Below are positions 50,937 through 59,982 of a DNA stretch of 64,000 nucleotides, in pieces. Location: positions 372,001-436,000 of the forward strand of contig NZ_CP088020.1 in assembly GCF_021049245.1 (NCBI RefSeq). The letters run 5' to 3'. This stretch comes from Radiobacillus kanasensis (lineage in GTDB: Bacteria > Bacillota > Bacilli > Bacillales > Amphibacillaceae). Position numbers and translations under genes: made by a program. The first letter of the stretch is position 1; each line of letters begins with the position of its first letter. The notes under the pieces are model-generated. The model saw only the letters and a program-made list of their open reading frames with translations. It was not told where the DNA came from and searched no databases.

Positions 50937-51293
50937 ATGATTAAAGGAATCGGGATCGATATCGTGGAAATCGATCGTATTAATAATAGTATAAAGCAAA
51001 ATGATCGGTTTGTAGAAAGGATACTAACTGAGCGTGAGCGAAAGGCATATGAAAACTTATCTACACATAGAAGAAAAGTAGAGTTTGTCGCAGGGCGATT
51101 TGCTGCAAAAGAAGCTTTTTCAAAAGCGATGGGTACAGGCTTAGGGAAGCTAGGTTTCCAAGATATCGAGATTTACAACGATAACAAGGGAGCACCATAT
51201 CTTACGTGTGATAAGACAAGCTTCCAAATATGGGTTTCTATTTCGCACAGTATGGACTATGCGGTATCGCAGGTCATATTAGAACAGCAATAG
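50937..51293 (+). CDS. acpS: Holo-[acyl-carrier-protein] synthase
   Basis: 118 residues. It transfers 4'-phosphopantetheine from CoA to acyl carrier protein. Signature IKGIGIDIVEIDRI (Mg-binding Asp8) and AGRFAAKEAFSKAMGTGLG (Glu58 region), plus the C-terminal WVSISHSMDYAVSQVIL. Length and order are as in B. subtilis AcpS. SD AAGGTGAG precedes ATG 50937. Confidence 0.97.
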   Translation: MIKGIGIDIVEIDRINNSIKQNDRFVERILTERERKAYENLSTHRRKVEFVAGRFAAKEAFSKAMGTGLGKLGFQDIEIYNDNKGAPYLTCDKTSFQIWVSISHSMDYAVSQVILEQQ

Positions 51294-51382
51294 TTTGGAA
51301 GAAAAAATAGTAGCTTGTCAGGCTAGTCTGCATATTCAACTAGTTTGTCTCATATATTTTAGTGCGGGTAGGAGGGAACGGA

Positions 51383-52903
51383 GTGCACATTGTTACCGCA
51401 AAAGAAATGTACGAAATAGACCGCATGACAATCGAAGAGTATGGAATAGACGGTAAAATTCTCATGGAAAATGCCGGCCGTGAAATCTCGCGCAGACTAG
51501 ATGATCTGCTTTCCTCCAGTCAGGAACGGATAACTGTGCTTGTAGGAAGTGGCAATAATGGTGGTGATGGCTTCGTTATTGGGCGAACCATGATGAATCT
51601 TGGTTATTCCGTTAAGATCTTACAGCTTGTACCGAATGACCGAATACAAGGAGATGCCCACTATCACAAAAAACTTTTTCTTGCTGTTGGTGGAGAGCTC
51701 ATTCATTGGAGCGAACATTTCTCTATGGAAACGCTGGAAAAAGAAACGGATGTATGGGTAGATGCCATGCTTGGAATCGGAACGAAGGGAGCCCTTCGAG
51801 GTCCCATCTTGGAAGTGTGCTCCTTCGTAAACAGTAGTAATCGCCTGACCATTTCCGTAGATATTCCAAGTGGCGTACCAGCAGAAGAAGAGAAGGAACA
51901 CGATGGAAAAGCAATTCAAGCTGATATTACTTATATCATTGAGGCGCCCAAGCTATCGACCTTTCTTCAACGATTCGCTTCCTTTTACGGTAGATGGGAA
52001 GTTGTAAAGATTGGAATTCCAAACACTGCCTGGCAACATGTGAAACGGGCCATCTGGTCTGAGGGAAAGGTTCAGGAAACCTTACCGGATAGAGAATGCT
52101 TTTCGCATAAAGGTACACATGGCAAAGGTTTTATTATAGGAGGCTCTCATACGATGCCGGGTGCTGTAGCCTTAACAGGTGCAGCAGCATTAAGAGCAGG
52201 GAGTGGTCTTATAACCATTGGTACGGTTGCAGAAGCAATACCTTCGATTGCGGCCCAACTTACGGAAGTAACGTTTCAGAAGTTAAGAGGTCGGAACGGT
52301 TGGATCCAACCACAGGATTTTGATCTTTGCCTTTTTGACGCCGTTGCGATTGGTATGGGGATGGGAAGAGATGAGGAAACAGCTCTGTTAACGAAACAAG
52401 TTGTGGAATCAGTGGATTGCCCTGTTCTGATTGACGCAGATGGACTTCACCATGTCCGGAACTACTTATCATCCTTGAGAGAACGGAATCAACCAACTGT
52501 GTTAACACCTCATCCTGGGGAAATGGCGATGTTAAGCAACAGTGACATTGCTTCCATTCTGGCTCGTCCTTTTTCCATTTCTAAATCCTTTGCGATGGAA
52601 TATGGCATTTATCTAGTGCTGAAAGGACCGTTCACCATTGTGACGACCCCAACTGGTGAGCAGTGGGTGAATCAAACCGGGAACGCAGGACTTGCGAAAG
52701 GTGGGAGTGGTGATGCATTATCCGGAATTCTGTTAACGATGATGATGCAGCATGATAGCATCCAACAAGCATTATCGAACGGTTGTTATCTGCATGGGAA
52801 ATCGGCCGACTATTTAGTAGAACACCATCATTCCAATAGGGACCTTTTAGCTTCAGACGTAATTCGTGGGTTAAAACAAGTATTTCGTACAATTACACCC
52901 TAA
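51383..52903 (+). CDS. nnr: Bifunctional NAD(P)H-hydrate epimerase / ADP-dependent dehydratase
   Basis: 506 residues, fusing NnrE (YjeF_N, about 1-210; GSGNNGGDGFVIGR, DAMLGIGTKG, SVDIPSGVPAE) with NnrD (ribokinase-like, about 225-506; FIIGGSHTMPGAVALTGAAAL, DADGL, LTPHPGEMA, GNAGLAKGGSGDALSG). It repairs hydrated NADH/NADPH: the epimerase converts R to S, and the dehydratase restores the cofactor using ADP. GTG 51383 is 6 bases after AGGAGGG; the GTG at 51362 has no SD. In B. subtilis nnrD (yxkO) lies elsewhere, so this is an addition between acpS and ydcC. Confidence 0.95.
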   Translation: MHIVTAKEMYEIDRMTIEEYGIDGKILMENAGREISRRLDDLLSSSQERITVLVGSGNNGGDGFVIGRTMMNLGYSVKILQLVPNDRIQGDAHYHKKLFLAVGGELIHWSEHFSMETLEKETDVWVDAMLGIGTKGALRGPILEVCSFVNSSNRLTISVDIPSGVPAEEEKEHDGKAIQADITYIIEAPKLSTFLQRFASFYGRWEVVKIGIPNTAWQHVKRAIWSEGKVQETLPDRECFSHKGTHGKGFIIGGSHTMPGAVALTGAAALRAGSGLITIGTVAEAIPSIAAQLTEVTFQKLRGRNGWIQPQDFDLCLFDAVAIGMGMGRDEETALLTKQVVESVDCPVLIDADGLHHVRNYLSSLRERNQPTVLTPHPGEMAMLSNSDIASILARPFSISKSFAMEYGIYLVLKGPFTIVTTPTGEQWVNQTGNAGLAKGGSGDALSGILLTMMMQHDSIQQALSNGCYLHGKSADYLVEHHHSNRDLLASDVIRGLKQVFRTITP

Positions 52904-52951
52904 TTCAATGTGTTCGTTCCCTTTGTTAAATGAGACAAAGGAGTTGTGACC

Positions 52952-53971
52952 ATGAGGAAGTATCTCAGCGTAGGGATAATGGCTTTAATGTTGATCCTTA
53001 TTCTAGCTGCATGTGGGGAAAAGTCTAAAGAAGATGTAGTGTCAAAATTAGAAGAGAACTTAGAGAAAATGGATGGATACAAAGCAGAAGCGGTAATGAG
53101 CTTGAAAACAGGGAAAGAAAGCCAGAGCTATAACATTGAGATTTCTCATAAGAAAAAGAATTACTACCGCGTCCTGTTGAAAAATGAACAAAACGAAGAA
53201 GGTAGCCAAATCATTTTACGAAATGATGATGGGGTATTCGTTTTAACACCTGCCTTGAATAAAAGTTTCAAATTTCAAAGCAAATGGCCTGATAACAGCA
53301 GCCAACCATATTTATATCAATCATTGGTGAAGGATGTACTAAACGATTCTCAATCTGAGTTTAAATCAACAGATAAGCACTATGTGTTTGAAACAGCAAC
53401 TAATTATCAAAATAGCAACAGCCTACCATATCAAGAAATTTATTTCGATAAGAAAACCTTCACTCCTGCTAAAGTTAAAGTGTTAGATAAGGATAAAAAT
53501 CCGTTGGTTGAAGTGAAGTTTTCAGCTTTCAAGCTTGACCCAGAATTTGCTAAAGACGAATTCAAAGTGGAGAAAAATATGACAAGCTCAATTTTCGGTG
53601 TACCAGCTGCTTCCCAAGAGGAATCAGAAGTAAAAGAATTTAGTGTCTTTTATCCGATGGAAACGGCGGGTGCAGAACTAGCTGAGACTAGTGAAACAGA
53701 AACAGAGAACGGAAAACGGGTAATCCTAACATACAAAGGAGATAAAAACTTTACTCTCGTGCAGGAAAAAGTAGAAACGTCTCCGGCGTCAGCTTCTCCA
53801 GAACAAGTGAATGGAGATCCAGTGAGTTTAGGGTTCACCATGGGTGCACTAAAAGCCTCATCTCTAGAGTGGAGCTATAATGGCGTTAACTATTATTTAG
53901 CAAGTGATGAGTTAACAAAGAGTGAATTAGTCGATGTTGCAAGTTCTGTACAAGGCCAACAAGTAAAATAA
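52952..53971 (+). CDS. ydcC: LolA-like lipoprotein YdcC
   Basis: 339 residues. A lipoprotein signal ends at ILAAC (Cys19 from ATG 52952), then a LolA/LppX-like beta-sheet domain (EENLEKMDGYKAEAVMSLKTGKES..., QEIYFDKKTFTPAKVKVLDKDKNP), and a C-terminal half including GALKASSLEWSYNGVNYYLAS. In B. subtilis ydcC is a sporulation-associated gene between acpS and alr, as here. ATG 52952 is 8 bases after AAAGGAG; the in-frame GTG 52946 is less likely. Confidence 0.93.
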   Translation: MRKYLSVGIMALMLILILAACGEKSKEDVVSKLEENLEKMDGYKAEAVMSLKTGKESQSYNIEISHKKKNYYRVLLKNEQNEEGSQIILRNDDGVFVLTPALNKSFKFQSKWPDNSSQPYLYQSLVKDVLNDSQSEFKSTDKHYVFETATNYQNSNSLPYQEIYFDKKTFTPAKVKVLDKDKNPLVEVKFSAFKLDPEFAKDEFKVEKNMTSSIFGVPAASQEESEVKEFSVFYPMETAGAELAETSETETENGKRVILTYKGDKNFTLVQEKVETSPASASPEQVNGDPVSLGFTMGALKASSLEWSYNGVNYYLASDELTKSELVDVASSVQGQQVK

Positions 53972-54093
53972 AAGAGAAAACCATGAGGCAGGCTCACCAT
54001 ATCGGGTCTGCTTTTATTTTTTCTTTCGATTTGACAACACATCAGTAGGGGTCAATAATAAGTAAAAGATGATGTTTAGTAAGGATGGATGGA

Positions 54094-55215
54094 ATGATGG
54101 AGGATACAAAATTTTATCGAGACACTTGGGCTGAAATTGATCTTGCCCGAATAGAATATAATATCCATCAATTACAAAAACGCTTAACAGATACAAAAAT
54201 ATATGCGGTAGTAAAAGCTAATGGATATGGACATGGCGATATCGAAGTTGCAAAAAGAGCCTTAAAAGCTGGTGCGAAAGGCTTAGCTGTTGCGACTTTA
54301 GATGAAGCGTTAAAGCTTCGAAAAGCCGGGCTTACAGCACCTCTCCTTGTAATGGGTTGGTCACGACCAGAAGACGCAAGCGTAGCAATCATTCATGATA
54401 TTACGTTAACGGTCTATCAGAAAGAATGGCTAATCGAAGTGAAACAGAATCAGGTAGATGGTGCGGTAAAGGTACACATCAAGCTTGATACTGGTATGGG
54501 ACGGCTCGGTGTTCGAACCAATGAAGAGTTATTAGAACTCTTGCATGAACTTCAAAGTGGACCATTTGAATTAGAAGGTGCCTTCACTCATTTTGCTACA
54601 GCGGATGAACAAGATTATTCCTATTTTGAAAAACAACAGGAGCGATTAGACAGCTTTTTGCATTGTTTAGAAAAAAACTGGAGCAAGCCCATTATTATTC
54701 ATACAGGTAATAGTGCGGCAAGTATGAGATTTCCCGAAAAGATGCAACACTTCACCCGTTTCGGCGTTAGTATGTATGGGCTCTACCCCTCAGACACTGT
54801 CAAAAAGGAGAAGCCAATTGACCTCCAACAAGCTTTCTCCCTGCACAGTAAATTGGTTCACGTAAAAAAGCTTCCGCCTGGTGAAGGTGTGAGCTATGGT
54901 GCCACTTATGTGACAGAAGAAGAAGAATGGATTGGAACCATTCCAATTGGCTATGCAGATGGATACATCCGTAAGCTTCAAGGCTCGGATGTTTTAGTAG
55001 AAGGAAAAAGAATGCCCATTGTCGGAAGAATTTGTATGGATCAATGTATGATTCGATTGGATAAGGAATATCCTATCGGTACGAATGTTACATTGATTGG
55101 AAAACAAGGGGATGAAGAAATATCAATTGATGAGCTCGCGGATCATTTAGAGACGATTAACTATGAAATTCCCTGTATGATCGGTCCTCGTGTTCCTAGG
55201 GTTTATTCTTCATAA
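54094..55215 (+). CDS. alr: Alanine racemase
   Basis: 373 residues, fold-type III PLP enzyme that makes D-alanine for peptidoglycan. The PLP lysine is Lys41 in AVVKANGYGHG, the second catalytic base is Tyr in GEGVSYGATYV (about 267), and the conserved RICMDQCMIRL block follows. AAGGATGG precedes ATG 54094 or 54097; ATG 54085 lies within the SD itself. Syntenic with B. subtilis alr (dal). A hairpin at 53983-54017 separates it from ydcC. Confidence 0.97.
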   Translation: MMEDTKFYRDTWAEIDLARIEYNIHQLQKRLTDTKIYAVVKANGYGHGDIEVAKRALKAGAKGLAVATLDEALKLRKAGLTAPLLVMGWSRPEDASVAIIHDITLTVYQKEWLIEVKQNQVDGAVKVHIKLDTGMGRLGVRTNEELLELLHELQSGPFELEGAFTHFATADEQDYSYFEKQQERLDSFLHCLEKNWSKPIIIHTGNSAASMRFPEKMQHFTRFGVSMYGLYPSDTVKKEKPIDLQQAFSLHSKLVHVKKLPPGEGVSYGATYVTEEEEWIGTIPIGYADGYIRKLQGSDVLVEGKRMPIVGRICMDQCMIRLDKEYPIGTNVTLIGKQGDEEISIDELADHLETINYEIPCMIGPRVPRVYSS

Positions 55216-55404
55216 TTTTTCTAAAATAAGGTATGTAATGGCACCATTTAGGAAAAAGATAGGATAGATTTTCCTTTCGTTCCAAATTAGGGTGGAGTTA
55301 AGAAAAAAACTTGTTTAAATGCCTTTGCAAAGCCGTTTAGAGAATGATATGATTAAGTTGGATTTTTACAGGCTGGACTTGTAGATTGTTGGAGGTGTAT
55401 GGTT

Positions 55405-55680
55405 TTGTCAGAGAGCTTGCAAGAAATTGTAGTTAGACTACCAAAAAACCTACTGAATGAGGTGGACGGCTTAATGAGAAATGAGAACAGTGATCTCAGT
55501 GACTTCATTTGCCAGGCAACAAAATCGTATTTGCGTGAAAAGAAAAAACGCCATATTCGGGAATCCATGCAGCGCGGCTACATGGAAATGGCCAAGATAA
55601 ATCTCAATATTGCTTCAGAAGCCTTTCAGGCTGAAGAGGAGGCCGAAACCACCCTTGAACGCTTAGTGAGCGGGGTGTAA
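55405..55680 (+). CDS. ndoAI: Antitoxin NdoAI (EndoAI)
   Basis: 91 residues. An N-terminal ribbon-helix-helix ([18 protein letters not shown]...[14 protein letters not shown]) is followed by the toxin-binding tail [20 protein letters not shown]...[13 protein letters not shown], closely matching B. subtilis EndoAI. Start is TTG 55405, nine bases after GGAGG and giving the LSES... start known in Bacillus; ATG 55399 is too near the SD. It neutralises NdoA, encoded four bases downstream, and probably represses the pair. Confidence 0.95.
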   Translation: MSESLQEIVVRLPKNLLNEVDGLMRNENSDLSDFICQATKSYLREKKKRHIRESMQRGYMEMAKINLNIASEAFQAEEEAETTLERLVSGV

Positions 55681-55684
55681 TGTT

Positions 55685-56035
55685 TTGATTGTTAAAAGAG
55701 GCGAAGTTTATTTCGCCGATCTCTCTCCTGTTGTTGGTTCCGAGCAGGGGGGCGTCCGTCCAGTACTGGTGCTGCAAAACGATATAGGTAATCGTTTTAG
55801 TCCAACGGTTATTGTTGCAGCAATTACCGCGCAGATACAAAAAGCGAAACTACCTACTCACGTTGAAATTGACGCGCAGAAGTATGGATTTGAACGGGAT
55901 TCTGTAATTCTTTTAGAACAAATAAGAACCATTGATAAACAAAGACTGACTGATAAGATTACACAGCTTGACCAACATATGATGGAAAACATTAACAAGG
56001 CTCTAGAAATAAGCCTTGGATTAACTGATTTTTAA
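55685..56035 (+). CDS. ndoA: Endoribonuclease toxin NdoA (MazF/EndoA family)
   Basis: 116 residues with the MazF/PemK fold: [63 protein letters not shown]. The Arg25 and Thr48-type active-site residues are present. It cleaves mRNA at UACAU in B. subtilis. Start is TTG 55685; the SD GGGGTG sits at the end of ndoAI, so translation is coupled. Directly upstream of the sigB operon, as in B. subtilis. Confidence 0.97.
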   Translation: MIVKRGEVYFADLSPVVGSEQGGVRPVLVLQNDIGNRFSPTVIVAAITAQIQKAKLPTHVEIDAQKYGFERDSVILLEQIRTIDKQRLTDKITQLDQHMMENINKALEISLGLTDF

Positions 56036-56081
56036 TCTTATAAACTGGTTATGCATCTAAATGTTAATTCTCAACCAAGAG

Positions 56082-56116
56082 CCCTTGTCCTATATTAGAC
56101 AAGGGCTTTTTTTGGT
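56082..56116 (+). terminator. Terminator of ndoAI-ndoA
   Basis: AGCCCTTGTC pairs with GACAAGGGCT, followed by TTTTTT. It separates the toxin pair from the sigB operon. Confidence 0.88.
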
Positions 56117-56139
56117 TGTAGGAGGTGGATTGCAGTAAC

Positions 56140-56225
56140 TTTGGAAATATACTTCGCTTTCCGTGGGTTCGCATTGAGCCGTGCCCACGGAAAGCGACTA
56201 CCCGCAGCGGAAATCAACTTAGTCT
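56140..56225. repeat. Short relative of the long composite repeats
   Basis: CGCTTTCCGTGGG (56155-56167) and CCCACGGAAAGCG (56184-56196) form a perfect 13-bp inverted repeat, followed by ACTACCCGCAGCGGAAATCA, the same strip as in copy C (CTGTCCGTAGCGGAAATCA at about 49827). It lies in the 392-base gap 56036-56427 between ndoA and rsbR, which also holds a TATAAT (56339-56344) with a weak -35 as the probable operon promoter. Confidence 0.7.
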
Positions 56226-56427
56226 GCGTTTCTTTTCTATAATTCTAAATTCCGCTTAAGAATATATATCTACATAAGGAGTTCCTCACTGTGTATAGCT
56301 CATATTGATATCGTTAGGAAGAGGTTCCAACCTTTTGATATAATAGAGTGATTGAAAAAATAACAATTACATAAGTATTTTATGCCATGTATCCATTAAG
56401 CTTAATCAAAACAGGGGGGTTACGGAA

Positions 56428-57297
56428 TTGAATAGGGAATTTACAAGTGCTGTATTAGATAACAGTGATGCGATCGTGAAGATGTGGTTAGAAGAAGTAT
56501 CTAAAAATAGAGAGAGTGATTATACCTCTACTATTTCCAATGAATTATTTAACAATACGAATCGAGAATTTGTAAACATTATCTTTACGAGCGTTGAAAA
56601 CGAAGGAACAACGAAAGAACTAGAAAGTTTTTCTGAACGTCTGATTCATTTAGGTTGGCCATTAAGCTACTTAACAGACGGCTTACAATCCTTTAGACGA
56701 GTAACGATTAATTACTTATTAAATGAATCGCAAGAAGTAAACTCTGAATTTTTCTCGAAAGTTACAGAAGCGGTAGATAAGTGGGTTGACCCTATCATAA
56801 ACCAGTTGGTGAACGAATATTCTGGTAGTTGGGAGAACATTGTTTCCCTTCAACGAGTTGCGTTGCAAGAGCTTTCTGCTCCTTTAATTCCAGTTATGGA
56901 CAATATTACAATTATGCCATTAATCGGTACGATTGATACGGAAAGAGCCAAACTTATTATGGAAAACTTATTGGACGGAGTCATTAAGCACAATGCAGAG
57001 GTCGTGCTTATTGATATCACAGGTGTTCCAGTTGTAGATACTATGGTTGCACATCACATTATTCAAGCGGCAGAGGCTGTTCGGCTAATAGGCTCCACTT
57101 GTATCTTAGTAGGAATTCGTCCGGAAATTGCCCAAACGATTGTTAACCTTGGCATTGACCTAGGAAAATTCCCAACGAAGAGTTCATTGCGTAAAGGATT
57201 CCAATCAGCGCTAGAATTAACAAACCGAAAAATCTATGACATTAATAAAAATAATGAGGGAATAGAAAAAATACTAGGTTCTCTGGATAGGGAGTGA
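56428..57297 (+). CDS. rsbR: Stressosome co-antagonist RsbR
   Basis: 289 residues. An N-terminal non-heme globin-like sensor domain (about 1-135) joins by a helix to a C-terminal STAS domain (about 150-265). The two RsbT-phosphorylated threonines are at the same numbers as in B. subtilis RsbRA: Thr171 (GTIDTERA) and Thr205 (PVVDTMVA). It forms the shell of the 1.8-MDa stressosome with RsbS. Start TTG 56428 follows AGGGGGG. First gene of an eight-gene operon. Confidence 0.96.
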   Translation: MNREFTSAVLDNSDAIVKMWLEEVSKNRESDYTSTISNELFNNTNREFVNIIFTSVENEGTTKELESFSERLIHLGWPLSYLTDGLQSFRRVTINYLLNESQEVNSEFFSKVTEAVDKWVDPIINQLVNEYSGSWENIVSLQRVALQELSAPLIPVMDNITIMPLIGTIDTERAKLIMENLLDGVIKHNAEVVLIDITGVPVVDTMVAHHIIQAAEAVRLIGSTCILVGIRPEIAQTIVNLGIDLGKFPTKSSLRKGFQSALELTNRKIYDINKNNEGIEKILGSLDRE

Positions 57298-57301
57298 AAC
57301 C

Positions 57302-57658
57302 ATGAGAATTCCAATTCTTAAATTACAAAACTATTTACTGATCTCCATTCAAATTGATTTAGATGACCAAACAGCTATTCAATTTCAAGAGGATTTATTA
57401 AATAAAATTCACCAAAGTGGTGCAACGGGTGTTGTAATTGACCTTACTTCTGTTGATATAATTGATTCCTTTATTGCAAAAGTTTTAGGGGATGTCGTTA
57501 CAATGTCAGATCTTATGGGGGCGAAAGTTGTTCTTACTGGCATCCAACCAGCTGTTGCCATGACCTTAATTGACCTTGGTATTCACATGCAGGATGTTCC
57601 TACCGCTTTAGATTTGGAACAAGGCTTAATTAAATTGAGACAGGAACTGGAGGATTAA
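57302..57658 (+). CDS. rsbS: Stressosome scaffold / RsbT antagonist RsbS
   Basis: 118-residue single STAS domain. The phosphorylated serine is Ser56 in [14 protein letters not shown], corresponding to Ser59 in B. subtilis. It sequesters RsbT until phosphorylated. Five bases after rsbR; SD GGGAGTG lies in the end of rsbR. Confidence 0.97.
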   Translation: MRIPILKLQNYLLISIQIDLDDQTAIQFQEDLLNKIHQSGATGVVIDLTSVDIIDSFIAKVLGDVVTMSDLMGAKVVLTGIQPAVAMTLIDLGIHMQDVPTALDLEQGLIKLRQELED

Positions 57659-57660
57659 AG

Positions 57661-58068
57661 ATGAAAAATCAACCCCAGACCTGCGTTACAATTCAAAAAG
57701 AATGGGATATAGTTGGTGCTCGCCAAGTAGGACGTGACTTTTCCAAAAAGTTAGGATTTGGCACTGTTGATCAAGCGAGAATCGCCACGGCTATCTCAGA
57801 ATTAGCAAGAAACATTTATTTATATGCTGGTAAAGGTCAAATTTGTTTTGAAATTATTGAAGATATGGAGCATAAAGGTATAGCCATCCTCGCTACTGAT
57901 AACGGACCGGGTATTCGCGATTTAAGTACAGCAATGGAAGACGGTTACTCTACCTCGGGAGGTTTAGGCGCGGGCTTACCTGGTGTTAAACGTTTAATGG
58001 ATGATTTTAATATTATTTCTGAACATGGACAGGGGACAGAAATTAGAACGGTTAAGTGGGTAAGGTAA
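57661..58068 (+). CDS. rsbT: Serine/threonine kinase RsbT
   Basis: 135-residue GHKL-type kinase: N-box ISELARNIYLYAGKG, G1 DNGPGI, G2 GGLGAGLPGVKRL. It phosphorylates RsbR and RsbS under environmental stress, leaves the stressosome and activates RsbU. Two bases after rsbS. Confidence 0.97.
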   Translation: MKNQPQTCVTIQKEWDIVGARQVGRDFSKKLGFGTVDQARIATAISELARNIYLYAGKGQICFEIIEDMEHKGIAILATDNGPGIRDLSTAMEDGYSTSGGLGAGLPGVKRLMDDFNIISEHGQGTEIRTVKWVR

Positions 58069-58119
58069 AATAAATAAAGAGTTATGGACGTTGTTGGACA
58101 AGGGGAGTGTATATAAGTC

Positions 58120-59112
58120 ATGGAAAATTATCGTGATTTATTGAAGAAATATATTGAGACTCATGATGAAAAATCTCTATATCAAGCAGAACAATTTAGT
58201 AAATTATCCCTAAAACAGAATATCTCCCCTGTGGAAATCATTCATGTTCATAATCAAGCGACAAAGGAGCTATTCCCTAATCTGCCAAAAGACTTTCATT
58301 ATGCGATGAAATTTCTGTTAGAAACCATGATGTCCTATGGTTTAGCATACCAAGAATTCCAGTCCTTACGGGAAAAGCAACTAGAGCTTAAATCCGAAAT
58401 ATCTGTTGCGGCCAACATGCAACAAACCCTTTTATCAACCGTTAAGCCAACGATTGATGGACTAGATGTTGGTGTGATTAGTGTCCCGGCCAATCAAATG
58501 AATGGGGACTACTATCACTTTATTAAAGGGGAGCACGGTGGCAAGCTTGGAGTGGCCATTGCCGACGTTATCGGAAAAGGAATTCCGGCGGCGCTAGCTA
58601 TGTCGATGATTAAGTATTCCATGGATAGTTTGCCAGAGAACTCAATGAGTCCGCAAGCCATATTAAAGAATTTAAATAGAGTAGTAGAAAGAAACGTGGA
58701 TCCTAGTATGTTTATTACAATGTTTTATGGATCGTATGATATGGAAACGGAAACGTTCTCTTATTCATCTGCTGGTCATGAACCGGGCTTTTATTATAAT
58801 ACCGAGAAGGGTATGTTCAGGGAAATTGAAACAAAAGGATTAGTCCTTGGTGTTGATGACAAAAGTACGTATGAACAGTTTGAATTGAAAGTGGAAAAGG
58901 GAGATAAGATTGTTCTGTTAACCGATGGTGTCACGGAATGTAGACATGGAGAACGCTTTATAGAAAGAGAAGAAGTTTTTCAAGTGATCCAACAATATGA
59001 TTACCTACCAGCTCAAGAAGCGGTCGAGCAGGTTTATAAACATTTTGAACGGTTACAGGATTTTCACCTGAGAGATGACTTTACATTGATAATGTTGTCG
59101 AAAAACGTTTAG
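58120..59112 (+). CDS. rsbU: PP2C-type phosphatase RsbU
   Basis: 330 residues. An N-terminal RsbT-binding helical domain (about 1-85) and a linker coil lead to a PPM/SpoIIE phosphatase domain with metal-binding aspartates in NGDYYHF, VAIADVIGKGIPAA, LLTDGVTE and RDDFTLI. Activated by RsbT, it dephosphorylates RsbV. SD AGGGGAG precedes ATG 58120; a 51-base gap separates it from rsbT. Confidence 0.97.
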   Translation: MENYRDLLKKYIETHDEKSLYQAEQFSKLSLKQNISPVEIIHVHNQATKELFPNLPKDFHYAMKFLLETMMSYGLAYQEFQSLREKQLELKSEISVAANMQQTLLSTVKPTIDGLDVGVISVPANQMNGDYYHFIKGEHGGKLGVAIADVIGKGIPAALAMSMIKYSMDSLPENSMSPQAILKNLNRVVERNVDPSMFITMFYGSYDMETETFSYSSAGHEPGFYYNTEKGMFREIETKGLVLGVDDKSTYEQFELKVEKGDKIVLLTDGVTECRHGERFIEREEVFQVIQQYDYLPAQEAVEQVYKHFERLQDFHLRDDFTLIMLSKNV

Positions 59113-59132
59113 ATAATGGGTTAATGGGGTAC
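59107..59132 (+). promoter_or_regulatory. Sigma-B autoregulatory promoter of rsbV-rsbW-sigB-rsbX
   Basis: GTTTAG (59107-59112, overlapping the rsbU stop) and GGGTAC (59127-59132), 14 bases apart, match the sigma-B consensus GTTTAA-N12-14-GGGTAT in 10 of 12 positions. It lies between rsbU and rsbV, exactly where the B. subtilis operon has its sigma-B promoter. Confidence 0.85.
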
Positions 59133-59176
59133 TTAGCATGTATGGGGTTAATACGGAAGAAGTGGGTGGATAGATA

Positions 59177-59506
59177 ATGAACTTAGATATTAAGGTAACT
59201 CAGGAGAAGGACAAATCTGTTGTGAAGCTGTTCGGTGAAATTGACGCGTACACTGCTCCTGATCTTAAAGATACATTACTTCCTTTAGCGACGCATGAAG
59301 GGCAAACCATTGAAGTCGATCTAGAAAACGTATCCTATATGGATAGTACCGGATTAGGCGTTTTTGTGAGTGCTTTAAAGGCAACGAGAGAAGTGGATAG
59401 TCATTTGAAATTAATAAAATTACAAGACCGTGTATTACGTCTTTTTACAATTACTGGTTTAAATGAAGTCATAGATATAGACTCAGAAGTAAGAGGTGGG
59501 AACTAA
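59177..59506 (+). CDS. rsbV: Anti-anti-sigma factor RsbV
   Basis: 109-residue STAS protein. The phosphorylation site is Ser57 in SYMDSTGLGVFVSA. When dephosphorylated it binds RsbW and frees sigma-B. Its stop overlaps the rsbW start by one base (TAATG). Read from both the operon promoter and the internal sigma-B promoter. SD AAGTGGGTGG. Confidence 0.97.
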   Translation: MNLDIKVTQEKDKSVVKLFGEIDAYTAPDLKDTLLPLATHEGQTIEVDLENVSYMDSTGLGVFVSALKATREVDSHLKLIKLQDRVLRLFTITGLNEVIDIDSEVRGGN

Positions 59507-59982
59507 TGGAACCTTTTGACTTTATCGAAATAAAAGTACCAGCGGAGGCTGAGTATGTTGGAGTGGTCCGACTTACGAGTTCAGGTATAGCCAACCGCAT
59601 GGGATTCAGCTATGAGGACATTGAAGATTTGAAAGTAGCCATCAGTGAAGCGATGACGAATGCCGTAACGCATGCATACAAGGAAGAAGAAGACGGCGAA
59701 GTTACGATCGGTTTTGGAGTGTATGAAAACCGTCTGGAAGTGATGGTAGCAGATCACGGTGGCAGCTTTAATTTGGCACAAGTAAAAAGCGGAATCGGGC
59801 CCTATGAACAGAAAGAATCGATTGAAAACCTACGTGAAGGAGGGTTTGGGCTTTTTCTAATAGAGGCATTGATGGACAAGGTCGAAATTAATAACGATTA
59901 TGGGGTTATTGTTCTGATGACAAAATACCTCAACGAAAATGAGGTGGGAATCGATGACGACCAAATCTCAACCACACAATAG
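59506..59982 (+). CDS. rsbW: Anti-sigma-B factor / RsbV kinase RsbW
   Basis: 158-residue GHKL kinase: ISEAMTNAVTHAYKE (N-box), VADHGGSF (G1-like), REGGFGLFLIEALMDKV (G2). It binds sigma-B or RsbV and phosphorylates RsbV at Ser57. It overlaps sigB by 29 bases, tying the two syntheses together. Confidence 0.97.
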   Translation: MEPFDFIEIKVPAEAEYVGVVRLTSSGIANRMGFSYEDIEDLKVAISEAMTNAVTHAYKEEEDGEVTIGFGVYENRLEVMVADHGGSFNLAQVKSGIGPYEQKESIENLREGGFGLFLIEALMDKVEINNDYGVIVLMTKYLNENEVGIDDDQISTTQ

